Shown here: positions 1 to 12,800 of the stretch, piece by piece | Position numbering within the stretch: position 1 is the first letter of the stretch | Layout of the letters: the number at the start of each line of letters is the position of its first letter | Assembly: GCA_036850595.1 (NCBI GenBank) | Contig: CM072153.1 | Coordinates: forward strand, 17,378,169-17,442,168 | Reading direction: 5' to 3' | Length of the DNA stretch: 64,000 bases | Source of the DNA: Rhyacichthys aspro | Taxonomy: Eukaryota > Chordata > Actinopteri > Gobiiformes > Rhyacichthyidae | The notes under the pieces: generated by a model | The model's database searches: none | The model's input: the letters and a program-made list of their open reading frames with translations, nothing else | Told to the model about the DNA's origin: nothing | Made by a program: the position numbers and the translations under genes

Positions 1-711
1 GAGGAGCAGACATGATGGCACACGCAATCCTTACAACATACAACGCATCCAAAGCTCTATCTCAAAAAGTCACGTAATTGTCTCGAAGAAATCAAGTGGA
101 GAGAGTTGAGAAGTTTTTTGGTTTTGTTTCTGAGTTATGGAACAAAACATCACCAGAGAAAGTACACTGCACAGAAGGATATCCTCTTCATTACAGATTG
201 TGAGTGTTCGCCTGAGACTTTGAGCTAAGCCTCCACGACTGTCTCACTTGTCTGATTCTCCTCGCAGAAGGAATAATTTCTCCCTCCTTGACTAACAATG
301 ATGTCCAAATCTTACAGATATGATTCTCAATAGACAGCGATAAATATTCAAAGTCTTTATCCAATTCTCTCAAGACGTGTCGAATGCATTCAAATTTTAT
401 TCTGCATTCAAAACAGTGCACTCTACCAGGTCTTTCCCAGTGATTTTGTATTATCGCACACCGTATTGTACAAAGTCTTCCCTGATCCTGAGAGTTCAAA
501 CTCTCTTCCACCATTCACATTTGTATTCTCTGTACAGTATCACGTCTATGGATCAGTCGGTGCCAAAGCGACACCGGCTGGAAATGCCAAGCCACAGTCT
601 GTGTGCTTCAGCTGCAAGACCTGAATACATCATCCACTATGACGTCTCAGAAAGAGTTGACCTAAGGTTAAAATGTTGACAATAATCCATTTTCCATCTT
701 TCATTTTGCAG
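1..711 (+). other. nell2: Intron of nell2 (no exon seen)
   Basis: The stretch before the terminal nell2 exon contains no recognisable coding exon on either strand. It has no cysteine-rich VWC or EGF segment of the kind that should precede the last exon. I read it as the 3' part of the last nell2 intron. It ends in a pyrimidine-rich tract and a CAG acceptor at 709-711. Confidence 0.6.
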
Positions 712-753
712 AATGGACACATCTGTTGCTCAGTGGACCCCATGTGCCTTTAG
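712..753 (+). CDS. nell2: nell2 terminal coding exon (C-terminal 13 residues)
   Basis: A phase-0 exon follows a good acceptor (pyrimidine tract plus CAG). It encodes NGHICCSVDPMCL and then TAG at 751-753. The NG-x-x-CCSVD-x-x-CL pattern matches the end of the last von Willebrand factor C module of NELL2, a secreted multimodular (thrombospondin-N/VWC/EGF) neural glycoprotein. Human NELL2 carries a few more residues after the CL. The exon points toward tmem117, so the two genes are convergent, which is the arrangement expected from 12q12 synteny. Upstream exons lie outside the window. The match is short, so a nell1 or nell2 paralogue cannot be separated by sequence alone; synteny favours nell2. 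Confidence 0.75.
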   Translation, partial: NGHICCSVDPMCL

Positions 754-1405
754 TCCTGGAGATCTGAAGGCCTCTGTACAGTGTTCTCCGTGTAAAAAAT
801 ACCAACACCACCTCTACTTCGTCTCTTCACTGTCCTTTTTTGCAGACATGGGTCACAAGGAGTCGTTTTAGTCTGTTAAATCAGATAGGTGGTGTTACTA
901 ATCAGGATAATTCATACAATGTCACAAAGTCAGCTGCAGAGAAATGTACAAACTTACCTTCAGGTACAGAAACCTAATTCTATACGGTGTAGAAGTGTAT
1001 TGCCCTCCCTCTGTGCCCTATGTCTGCCTCCTTAACTCCTCTTTATACCAAATGCAAACCTGTCTCATACCAAACACAACCAGATGACGGACTACAGTTG
1101 CCCCTCTTTGTTAAAGGATCACCATTCCCTCCTCCAAGTCATCTCTACATCGCTCTGTAAGATATTATTACTATTACTGGCATGACTGTGCTTGATGTCC
1201 AAATGTTTTTGCTGATTTGTAAATTAAATGATGATAAAATGTCTAGATAGAGTAAAGACCGTTAGCTGAAGTTTCCGTTGCCACATTTATGAGTCGTTGA
1301 TATTATGTGGTGCTTTGTAGCATTTTGTTCCTTTTCTCTTTTTGTATTTTTTTCACAGCTTGTTATTGTGTAATAGTGAAATAAAGTATTTCCATTTACA
1401 TTAAA
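754..1405 (+). other. nell2: nell2 3' untranslated region
   Basis: The region runs from the stop codon to about 20 bases beyond the AATAAA signal. It has no long open frame in the gene's orientation and is moderately AT-rich. The exact cleavage site is inferred. Confidence 0.6.
1380..1385 (+). terminator. nell2: Poly(A) signal of nell2
   Basis: A canonical AATAAA lies about 630 bases after the nell2 stop codon. A T-rich stretch lies before it and a GT-containing stretch after it. It is the first canonical signal on the plus strand after the stop. Confidence 0.6.
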
Positions 1406-1999
1406 GTCCTGTCTCAGTCTTAATTCTGAATAGTGTTTATTTCTTAGGGATTATGCTAATGCTAATGCTTCCTGCATACATTTTTATTAGAATATCCAGC
1501 TTTATGGGTCTTCCTGCTTCCATTCCACTCAGAAGATGTCTGTGTTGTCATTTGTGTTACTAATGCAAACTACCTGATGAATCTTGATTCTCTATCATTT
1601 TATGTTTTACATTTTTAAAGAGTTAAATGTCCAGTGTGCTGTTTAATCACCTAATTGCACATTGTTATAGGCTTTATTATCAAGGGTTTTTGTACAAAGG
1701 ACCAGCAGAGAAATGATAAACATAAGGAAAAATGTTGGCAATGCATTCACATAACCATTAACCATCACGTGAATGACATTTACGTAAATGACTGAATTGC
1801 TAACATTATTTTTGAGTAAAAGTATTAAAGGTATAGACCAAGGCACAGCTGTGAGTGCTCTTATGTTGTAAGCCAAATGAAATTGCAGCAAAGGTCAAAG
1901 GTGCATGTACAACCTTTTGACCCTTTTTACAACTCAATTATAATTTGTGTGTCTATAAATAAGAAATAGTACATGATTGTGACAGAACATACCACATAC

Positions 2000-2044
2000 A
2001 TAAATAAATAAATAAATAAATAAATAGATGGATGGATGGATGGA
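2000..2044. repeat. Compound (AAAT)n-(GGAT)n microsatellite
   Basis: About six tandem TAAA units are followed directly by about five GATG units. It ends roughly 40 bases before the hAT-like element. Confidence 0.9.
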
Positions 2045-2086
2045 TTTTGAGTCCAAATTATGTGTAAACTTCCATGTTGTATACGT

Positions 2087-2452
2087 TAGGGCTCTCACGA
2101 GATCAAACCCAGACAAGATTTCTCATCAAGGATGAAAAGCTGTCTCATGATCTCATTATCTGATGAAATTAGTATTCAAGATGCCCCCTGCCACTTTTAA
2201 ATGGTCTGTGTGGCAAGATTTTCATTTTCTGGTGGAAATGAGAAACAGTCAAAAAGTAATAGCCAACACAGAAAAATATGTGAACATTGTAAGAAAGCAA
2301 TGCCATACACTGAGGCTAACACAGCACTACGGAAAGACACAGAACAACCACAGTTTGAACCAGGCCTGGAAATAGTGTCAAAATCTTGTCTTGTCCTCGT
2401 GAAACCTATCTCGTGTCTCAACTCAAGGGATTTGTGTCTCGTCACAGCCCTA
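2087..2452 (-). mobile_element. hAT-like DNA transposon remnant with BED-finger fragment
   Basis: The element begins TAGGGCTCTCACGAGATC and ends with the imperfect inverse, GTGTCTCGTCACAGCCCTA. It is flanked by a near-perfect 8-bp target duplication: GTATACGT at 2079-2086 and GTATACAT at 2453-2460. An 8-bp duplication and TAGGG-type termini are hallmarks of hAT elements. Inside, the plus strand reads through a zinc-finger-like segment (about 2260-2340) with C-x2-C and a TEANTAxL stretch, resembling the N-terminal BED finger of hAT transposases. At 366 bp it is non-autonomous. The strand assignment is nominal. Confidence 0.75.
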
Positions 2453-5400
2453 GTATACATTACATGTGTGGTCTTTGCGTATCTCTCTTTAACACACGAC
2501 CCATTTGGTTGAATGTCTTTCCCCAGGCTCATATCTAAATGCACAGTGATGTCCTGCCCAGCTGTAGCACACTGATTTCTCTCCTCCCTACTTTGTCCTG
2601 TGCCTCTAGAGAAACTAGTAATACTTGTATCACAGAAGAGCACTTAAAGCTTCTAATATAATTATCTATCAGTTCACAGCCACAGACAAATGAGTTCAGC
2701 CTGGAGATGGCTTTATTTCCCTGTGGAGTGGTCTCTCTCCTAACTGAATATGCCTCTACCTCGCAGCTGCTTGAATTAACAAACACACTTTGTAATAGGG
2801 CCCATTTATATTCCAACAATTTCTTCTCACTTGAGCTTTTTCTGCAACCCATAAAACTTTGGAACCTCAGGTTATCATGGCTCCCAGCTCATTCCCGACT
2901 TGAATAATAGGGCATTGGACGGTGGGCACTCGAAGGTTGGCAAGGGCACCATCTGTCCAGCTTTGGTCCGGTAGCTTCTAGCCGGTGGTGGCGTGGAGCC
3001 AGTGGGACCTGAGTGGTGGTGGCACAGCAGGGCAGACCGATCCTCCAGCTGGCTCCTAAATGTCTAATTTTCCATGGCAGCAATGACTCCACTGCAACAG
3101 ATGCCCACCCCCACAGGGAGCCCTCTTCATTGTCTGTTCTATGTTCACGTTTAATGGCCACACATATCACTGTGATTGTGGCTGGGGGAGCACAAGAGCA
3201 AAGACAATGTAACTTTAGTTTAAACTGATTAAACACATTAGCCTTTTATTTATTATATTCACAGCAAACTTCAAATGGCTTCAATTAGTCCATACCACTG
3301 CTTTCCCTGGAGTTCTTAACCTAATGTAATGTAATATAATTTCACTAAAACCTCTCTGTTTTAAGTTGACTCAAACTTATCCTGTGTATAAAGATATTAC
3401 AGTGACAGCAAGTCCTAATCATTGTTTAAAGTTATGTTGGCTGGATACAAAACACACCCACTATTTTGCAGCATCAGGGTGTATTGTGATCCTACAGTCA
3501 AAAAGAAATCAGCCTATTCTTCTCAATTTGTATTCCTCTCTTTCTGTTATCCTCCTGAGCTGTGTAACAGAATGTGGAATTACAGAAAGGAGTCTATAAA
3601 ATGTCCAACTCCTTCTCCACAGTATAGATATAGTCTCCCACTGAGGCACAGTAACGTATATGTTGTAATCAGAGCTCTCGTCTGGGGACGTGGGAATGGT
3701 GTTATTGGAAGTGTGGGGAGATTCATTCACGTGTTCTTATGTGAGGTACCACAGAGCTGCAGATGGGATTGGTGATGACTTGTGTTTCCTTATGGCCGCT
3801 GGGGACAGGGACCATCCTCAGCTCAGTGTAAAGAAGCACTTCGGGGGGAAGCTGCTGGCTGCTGGAGACTGACTGACTAGGCTCATATATTTTAGCGGGT
3901 CTCCCAGAGTCACGGAGCTGTCAGCCCAGAGTGATGGGACATGCCAGCACATGATGCACTGATCTAATTGGAGGATCGCTCAAAGACAGGGGGAGATCCC
4001 TGTTGATCTGTGGTGGTGGCTCACTACCTCTGTGGGTTTTCTGCTTTGTCTTTTGCTGTTGACCATAAAATTCTAAACTAAAAAGGCAAAGTCCATCCTT
4101 TTGAAATGCTTCTTGATCATAATTTCCCTCTCTCTTGATTTTGTTAGTTGATATCATCTTTTAAAACGTACATCTACAGTAAGTTTTCATTTTTACGTTT
4201 CACTTGATTTTTACGATTACCTTGTAATATTTTTTTTGTAATAGGTAAATATATTTTAATAGGCCAATAATTAAAAAACAGACAGTGTGCTGTTTTTGCC
4301 ACTGTTTGGAGGAGAAAGCTCTGATTGCAATTCCAAACCTTACATCCCTCTTTTCAACAGCCTGATAGCTTCTACAGTAGCAAAAACAAAAAAATTACAC
4401 ATCTTCCCTACTAGCTGTCACCTCTCACTAAAAGAAAGAGATTTTATATTAATTAAATGATGTGAGACAAGTCTATGTAGCATTTTATTTCAGATGCAAT
4501 GAAACCTTTTATTAATTGGCGACACAGCTGACCCCTGATGTGATTCTCATTGACTAGTGCAGCTCTCAGTGAAATTGAGTTTGACATTTCTGCTGTAGAT
4601 GAAAGAAGAACATCAATTTCTAAAATGAATAGTATGTATTTCCAGATTTGGGCACAAAAGGCTGAAGAAGCTCCTTGAAATTTGATTTAACGCACTGCAA
4701 TCAATCATAAATGTCGCACACAAAAATGCAAGGAAGAGGTCAATAGACTAGTAACATAACAGAGGCATAAGGGGCTCGGCATAGCAAACATTTTGAAACT
4801 ATAGTTTTGATGTGTTCTCTCAATTACTGCATGCTGCCTCAAAAATCAATATCTCATTTTTCAGTCCAACGGCAGACTTGGAAGAGGCCCGAGTCAAAAA
4901 TCTAATACCTCCTGGCAACCAGATACTGTACACTTTCCGACTATGAGCTATTTGCAGCAGAGAGAGGGCTCAGGTGCCTGTTTACACACACCACTGTAGA
5001 TGTTTTTCATATTTACCCACAAATATCCAGCCCTTGTTATGAAAAATTTAGTGCCAGTGGCGAGGAAAGGATGGGTGCTGTGGATGCAATTACACATCAG
5101 AGTAAACTTAGCTGATACTGATGGACCACTGCAGAGATCAACCCTGTGCTTCTATGGCTTCATCAACAATCTCTCACTCGAACGCCTGAACTCTTTTTAC
5201 TTGTAAACTGTAAGGTTTACATTGTCTTAGTTGACAAAAATCTATTTTTTTATATTTTAGAGGCTGAAAGGAATGGAAGAAAACAAAGGAGTCAGTTTTA
5301 TTGTACATGAGGCCAGGTCTAGGAGCACACTTTTAAAGGGATGTCTCAAAATTCAGTCTCGTTTCTATACAGTTTGTCTTTGTTTGTCTGTCTCAGTTCC

Positions 5401-6501
5401 AAAAAGGCTTGATTTGAGTAAACTTTGCCCATGGTCAGGATCAGTCAGGGTTAAATAAGGTAACTTTATCCAATAACAGTTTCATCTGTCCTTATTGACC
5501 CTCATCCTCTTCTGTAAAGTATTGTTCACATTTAAAAGGTTGTGAATCAGAACCTTTGTTCAGATATGGCACATACTGAGGCACAAAGGCATGTTCTCCT
5601 TTCACAAATTATCCAAAGTCACGCATTAATTGCCTAATGAGCACTGAGATCCATCTTGTGAACGCCCTGAGGAAAACTGCCTTAAACCACATCTTGCTGT
5701 GAACACTCCAGGACTTTTTGTTCAAATACTTTTCATCCAATCTATAACTCATTTACACACATACATGTGTAAACAATTCCATCCGGGAAACAAACACAAA
5801 CAGATTCACAAAGCTTCGTGTCGTCATAAATCAAGCAGTGGACAATGGGCCTAAAGCAGGACTTGCACTAATCTGCGCTGCTGTCATGTGTGCACTTGAT
5901 ACTGATCCAAGTGTCCTTGTGAGGATAGTATCATTATTTTTCATATCGCCCATATTAATTGGGTCAGCAGCTGCAGTAGCTTGACCCACACTGTTGCCTG
6001 GCAACTATTCCCATGCATTTATGGTAAAATGTAAACTAGAACTTTCCTCTTAGGGATTACATAATGAGATCAGCAACCTTGTTCAAAAACACAAAGAAAT
6101 TGAATCAAAGTTGACTAAAAGAAAGAAGCGCACATAGGAAATATATACATTTATTGGTAGCACAAAGTTCAACAGAAATGCAGAGTAAACACCAAATAAG
6201 CTTCTTGAAAAGCTTAAAATGGAAATAATGCAAAGGTTTTAATGTACAATGACATAATGTGGACACAGTAAAACCCAGATAATAATAATAATACTGCAAC
6301 AGAAACTTAAACGCTCTTCAAGTCTCAGGTTCTGCCCTTTGGTCAAACGCTAATATCTATACATACAACATAAATACAACATGAACAGCTGCAAAGCAAT
6401 TATGCCAACTATGACCTCTTCACCGAATGGCCTTTGTCAAAATTATGTCCAGCAGCAAACACCGTCACCCTTCACACCTCGCTCAGTTCACAAGCTCTTA
6501 T

Positions 6502-6502
6502 C

Positions 6503-6535
<33 letters not shown>

Positions 6536-6536
6536 T
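6502..6536. repeat. (CA)n microsatellite
   Basis: A run of CA dinucleotides is interrupted once by AAAC. Confidence 0.9.
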
Positions 6537-7390
6537 GCATCTCTGCTACGAAATGATACATGCATTGAAATATATTGAAATGAGCTCTAATATTGATTTG
6601 TTGTCAGCTTCAATCCAACCTTTACTGATACAACCAAAGCTGAGATCGGTCAGGCATATGTCCACATAATGGCTCTGCAGGTGTAGAAACTACAGACATC
6701 CAACATGTCTTTATTCTGTAAATGAAACCAATTCCTTCTCTAACTTACAATTACATTAAATGAATTTATGAGTAGATAATACTTATGGTCCTGCTTGAAA
6801 AGACTGATAAACAATAAAGCATTGGTTCAACATAAACAAAATGTACTCAACACCATTTGCTCTGAATAAAATAAATATACATTTATTGGATTTTGTTTCT
6901 TATTCAACAATATGCCCCACAAAACACTGACTTACTGGTATCTTTGGTCACATATAACATACTTGATAAAAATATGATTATATATTTCATAAAAATTGAG
7001 TTACCATTTGCAGAAGATTGTTATTAGGGCATATATTATTGGACAAAAATCACCAAATACATGTAGTGCACAAGAAAATAAGACACAATGAGGCTAGCTC
7101 CAAGCTCAGTACCGAAGGTTTAGGCTGAAAAGATACACTTTTTTGAGTATGATCAGTTTGAAATAAACAGCTTCCATGCATTTTCTGCAATATAAAGTTT
7201 TGAGGTTTATCTAGACCCACAGAGGCCCTGAGCTTTGAAGCAGAAGCCTCATCTGCACCAAACAACAGCATGTTTACGCCAAGGGCAAACCCACCTTTCT
7301 CCCTGTGTTGGTATGCAGTCCAGGTGCAGCAGCCCCATAAGCAATCATGAGCTGACTCGACGCTTTGCTATTTGATCTCATCTGATTGCA

Positions 7391-7396
7391 TTTATT
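7391..7396 (-). terminator. tmem117: Candidate poly(A) signal of tmem117
   Basis: TTTATT on the plus strand is AATAAA on the coding strand, about 600 bases after the tmem117 stop. Further candidates lie at about 6888 and 6148, so a longer 3' UTR is equally possible. Confidence 0.35.
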
Positions 7397-7993
7397 ATCT
7401 CTCTCCGACTAATATCAAGTGAAGGGAATATGAATAGGTCATCAACATACACTTAAGTTCATAATCATGTCATTCAACACGAGGGCAAAACTCACAAGAG
7501 AATACATTAGTCTGAGCATATAATGAGGTAACACTTGTCTATATGTTATGACACACATAATGGACATTAATAAAGCAGAGCATAACTGGGACATCTTCCA
7601 TTTTGATGCCTATAGACTGACTATAGACTAATAATAAGGTATGTTAATGTGAAATATCAAGGCACTACTGTAGCTGTTACTCTGGTTTGATACAATAACC
7701 TCCAAGTGACACTGGTGTCACGACTCCGAGTGTGTAATAGGCACCAAAATTGTTCTCAAAAGTGATATTATTTTGAGTTATGAAAGTGAAAAATTGAAGC
7801 GAGCACCATGTCAATCGAAAGTTTGCATTCGGGTTTAACAGATCTGTTAGATGTTAGCTCTGGTGCCACTTTGGAAATGTTTAAAAAGCTTTACAAAAAT
7901 AGAATAAATATATAAATTACTGCTTAAGTCCGGCGTTAAGTACCTTCAGATCTTGACGAATATATCTTCAGTCAAATACATGTAACGGTAGGA

Positions 7994-8655
7994 TTATGGA
8001 GAGAGTTTGTGGACGTCAAAAAAGACTGCTGGTTCATCCTGCTCCACATTGTCGATCACAATGCTCGGATGTGTCTCTTGGGTTTCCATGGAGATCGTTG
8101 AGTTGGTCGAAGGTGTTGCTTCAAAGTGAGGCCCATCCACCGACAGAAGCATGGGTGTTCCTGACTTTTTCAAACTATCTGTCACAGTCACGTGCATCTC
8201 CTCTGGCGTCGTCCCCATCTCCTTGCTGTACTCTGACGGCGACTTCCTCTTGATCCTCTCGTACGTCTTGTCTTGGTTTTCTGTGAACGTCTCGCTGTCT
8301 TGAAACCTTCCAAACAGCCAGATGAAGAAGCCGAACAGGACAAACGCAGCTAAACTTGGGATGAAAGCTAGACACTTGACGTCAAGGCTTGCCCCTGTGT
8401 AGCGGCTGTGGAGGAACATGTCCCGCACCACGTAGGTTTGGTTGGTGCGGGGGTCGATGTTGGTGGAGCGCCACTCGTAGGTGAGGGTGCTGTAGTTGAA
8501 GTTCCTGAGTGTTTCCGGCTCCTCCACGGTGTAGATCTTCTCCCCAGGGCCCACGTATTGGCCGTACTCATAAGGCTTATAGAAGATCTGGTTCTTCCAC
8601 ATGTTGAGATCCAAGATCAGGACGAGGAAGATGATGCCGTAGTTGAACCACTTAC
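7994..8655 (-). CDS. tmem117: tmem117 last coding exon
   Basis: The exon follows a TTTCAG acceptor at 8660-8656 and starts by completing a glycine codon before KWFNYG. It carries the last two strongly hydrophobic segments (FNYGIIFLVLILDL and CLAFIPSLAAFVLFGFFIWL). It then encodes a cytosolic-looking tail of about 105 residues with KRKSPSEYSKEMG, which is shared with mammalian TMEM117. The final 60 or so residues are rich in Ser, Thr and Glu and look divergent. Confidence 0.95.
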
Positions 8656-9760
8656 CTGAAACGAGACGACATTACGTAAAAACTGAACACATCAAGCTTC
8701 ACAGACAGGCTGATTGATGCGCAAGGCAAGTCTATTCCAAACAAGATTTAGGAGGGCAGACAGAGACAGACAGATACGCTGCCACGTCCATTTATCAGGA
8801 ATTTCTCACTCTTTGCATTGCTGACGCAGAGAGACAGATAGATCCATTTGCAGGTGCTACTTCCTCTACAGTATCGTCTAACGAGATCACTACATTACGG
8901 CGAGACAGCCATTTCCCCAGGATGACAGATAGGAGCAGATGTCTCCCCAGGTATACGTGACACCGGTCCCTTCCTCTCACAAAGATATGCTGTTAATAAG
9001 CTTTTAGTTAAACCAATCACGTTGCACTAGAGCCATTTCCATAATGCTTAATGGATATGCAATGCATTAGGGTTAACAACCTTTTGCGAATCACTGAGCG
9101 TTCGAACAGCTTAACATTTAGTACGGGAACATGCCTCCTCTTGATGACTCTGAGTCCCTCTGTACATGGTGCAGAACAAAATGTGGAAGCAAGGAGAATG
9201 GTTTTATTAAACGGCAAATATATTCAACAACATTAAGATGCAGAGATGTGAGAGGCGATGAGATACGCGACTCACACAACAGGAAATAGTGCGAAGAATA
9301 GGATACACAGAGCCAGCAGTGGAGGCACCTGTGTGTGCCATATCAGCTACACATTTATTATAAATGGTTTCTGTGGTGCAGCCATCAAACTCCTACCCAC
9401 ATAGAACAAATGGGAAAACTAGAGCAGCGAAGCATGTATGATATTCACAGTACAACAGAAATAGGCCACAGTATGTCTCCTTATGTGATATTTTGGGGTC
9501 TCTCTCTGTGTCTTCATCAGTTATCTGTACAACTGTTTGGTTTATTCTGTGCTTTATGTATGTATCCTGATGTCACTCCACATGAAACAATGAATGGGCC
9601 TGTGTTTTTTACCCTAAATTATATGTCATAGAATGTCAATGCCCCCTTTTCTCTAGAATGCATATTGGTGCTCTTTAGTGTTGTATTTTGGTGCAAGGCA
9701 TGACCACAATGTTAATTACGTATTATTATGGGTCATTCATATCCATCTACAAATATGAGC

Positions 9761-9831
<71 letters not shown>

Positions 9832-12800
9832 AAGGGGTCAGTGGAACATCAAACATAACACATTTGACAATGGTTTTTGTGTTGTGAGTTTCGTGTTACA
9901 TTTGACTCAAGTGGGGGATAAATTAGCCAAGAGGAGTGTTTGTGAATAAGTTTAGATAGTGGGTAGATAGTTAGTGGGTGTTTTTGTTTAGCTTAAGTTA
10001 AAATTAAGTTGTATTTTGCTGACTTTATTCTCTCAATTGAAATGACCAGGGGACTTGGTCCCCTATATGGCTAGGGCTGCTTGAAACCAAGATTTGTAAT
10101 GTTACATATTTTACATATTTTAATTAGTATTTGTAATACAATGGAATTAAGCTTTAGTTTTTCTAAGAGCCCTTGTTCGGTTTTTCTTATATATTGTTGT
10201 ATATTGCAAACCATGTGAGTAGATTTGACTGCATTGTACATGTATAGAATACAAAATAAGCCATTGATCAAATGTTTGTATTTTACACCTTGTGACTGAG
10301 AATGGTTTCATTAATTTTTTTCAGCACCTGTGATATGAATGTGATACTCGTCTTTAAATATCCCCTTGCAAACAGGAAGCTTGACCTTCACATGTGTGGT
10401 GGACATTCCCGGAAGATTCATATCCAGGTCGCCCATGAAGTGTGGGAACTCCCAGTCCTGAACACAAAAGAGAGAATTAATAATCAATGACATTTTCAAA
10501 GCAACATCGTGACCCCATTTGAATACACTTTAACATATCTGAATAAACACAATCACATGACAAATGTCAAGCGTGCATCAGGCTTTAATGAATGTTTAAC
10601 ACTTGACTGAACTTTCTCATATTAACTGATAGTGCATCCCTGAGGAGCCTGAGAGGAGGTCAAACATGGTGTGAGCAGCTGTAGCAGGGCCACGCTGGGT
10701 GTTTTTACAGCTTTGTGAAGTGTGGTTATGTGCACAAGGTTTTCAACATGTCAACCACGTCAACAAGCGGCCCAAACTGACATTTAAAAGCTGCGTGGGT
10801 CATTTTGGCATTCTTCATATTTGCCTTAAACAAACAGCAGTGGCTGCAAAAAATAAAATAAAAAAAAAAAAAAAATAGTATGCATGTAATCAAGTGCAAA
10901 ATTCACTCTCCTATATACTAGTGGTAGAAAAGGTAAGAAAGAATAAATATGGTGTAATTAGTTAGCAAAAGGAGCAAACTTGTGGATCACATAATGTTTC
11001 CTCCGACAAAGTAGCTTTAAATCATTTTAAATTAGCATTTGTCTTGAATTTTACTGCAAAAACAAGATACACATAATTTCATCTTGTCCACACTAGCTTC
11101 ATTTCCCTTTGGTCGCTGATATTTGTGCAGTGCCTTCCTGCATAAATTTACCACACACCCATATCCTCATGTGACTGAGAAGCTCCCATGTCTGCGTCTA
11201 TGAGCGGGTAACAGCTTGGTGATGCCCCCTCGATATTAATTAAGTCTTTTCGAGTACATTTCCATTGCTACAATGTGTGTTGCTGCAGCGCTAACAGGCA
11301 TGGCATTTAAAGCGCGAACCTCACCTAAATAATGAGCTTCTACCACATGCAGAAGAAAAGTAAACTCATACAGAAGATGAGCATGTCATCACCATATGTA
11401 AACGCACACGTAGGATTAAAAGATTTAGCCTGAGAAATACAAAAACCATTGCTATTATGCCTAAAACTTGAAAAAAATGCAAAACATAGCTCAGAGGAAA
11501 ATCCAGACGGGTCATTACTCTGAGCATTAATTAGTCTGAGAACAAAAACACTTGTGTTTTCTCATGGAAATAAGAGATTAAAGAGGCAACCTGTGCCCCA
11601 ACATTCATATGAATGAAGCTGTGTGTGATTTTTATCTAACTCTGTAGGAATGTGCTGGTGTTCAGCAGCACATGGGCCGTGTAACAGGGCCACCTCCCTC
11701 CGATCATAAATAACAGTAGTAAATGTGCTTGCTGTACACAGTGCAGAAAATGAGAAGACCCTGTCGTAAACAGATCTATGTGAGCAGAGAATGATGGAGG
11801 GGACAGACAAAGAGAAGGCTCTGAGAGTCGAATGGAGAAGCCCAAACAATAGAGAGCACTTCACGTCACATCAGCTCTGATTAGATGTGGTCAGGAACCT
11901 GCAACAGTGGCCCCAGGTCTCTGCAGCTACAAATGTACTTTCCTACCTTTTTTACCTTTTCCCTGCTTATTTTTTTATTTAATTCATTCTCTGATTTGTT
12001 CCTGCTTCATTCTGTTTGTGACTGCTGCTGTTGTACTACTCAAGACCTGGACTAAAGCCCCTGTCACACTGTGCAATTTACGCAGTTGTATAGGATTATA
12101 ACATGAATGCAATGAATTGGCAACAACCTGCATGACACTCGTGTGAGTGCGTCACAGACTACAATGGAACTATGGGCAGCATCAAGTTGAGTGGTGTTTC
12201 TGTGATTAGGAAAAAAGAAATACAAATGAGAAAGTGACTCTCAATTGAGGTTTAGAAAAAAATCACCACTTGTGGAGAAAGTTACAAAGGGAGCTTGGAG
12301 TAGGTCATGTTATGGTTATATAGGTTATATATGTTTGTTGAGATAGTCATCTAACTATACTAACAGCATGATTGTCCTACATTTCTGACACAACAACCAT
12401 GTCACAATGATATTGTCTCCTTTGATACTGTCTCACTGTGTGATGTATAACCGTCGATCTAAAAAAACGAACTTCAATTTTGGCACCTCACTGATACTTT
12501 AATTCTCCCTTTCAACCGTACTATAGCTCCTGCACTGGCTTTGAAAAGTAGTGTGGGCAAAACAGTTATTATATTTTCATGCATAATGACAATTATTTTC
12601 TAAATGAATGAGAAAAATAGCACAGTGCGAAGTAATTACTGGTCAGAGCAACCATGGGCTCTCTTTAAAATAATGAATTGTTTCAATAAATACCAGCAGA
12701 AAAAAATTAGGTTTAGTGATACAGTTGTTCTAATAAGCATTACCATGGGATTTCTAATGGGGTTCTTGCCAGGCCTCTGTGGAGCAGTACATTTGTAACA

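Larger units (their letters stand above)
1406..7390. other. Intergenic region between nell2 and tmem117 3' ends
   Basis: No gene could be supported here. The region holds a hAT-like element (2087-2452), a compound AAAT/GGAT microsatellite (2000-2044), a CA microsatellite (6502-6536) and otherwise AT-rich single-copy-looking DNA. The left end of the tmem117 3' UTR may extend into the right part of this interval. Confidence 0.6.

Noticed and set aside
12060..12500. CCTGTCACACTG...CACCTCACTGATAC stretch as a transposon
   Set aside because: No convincing terminal repeats or target duplication could be matched.
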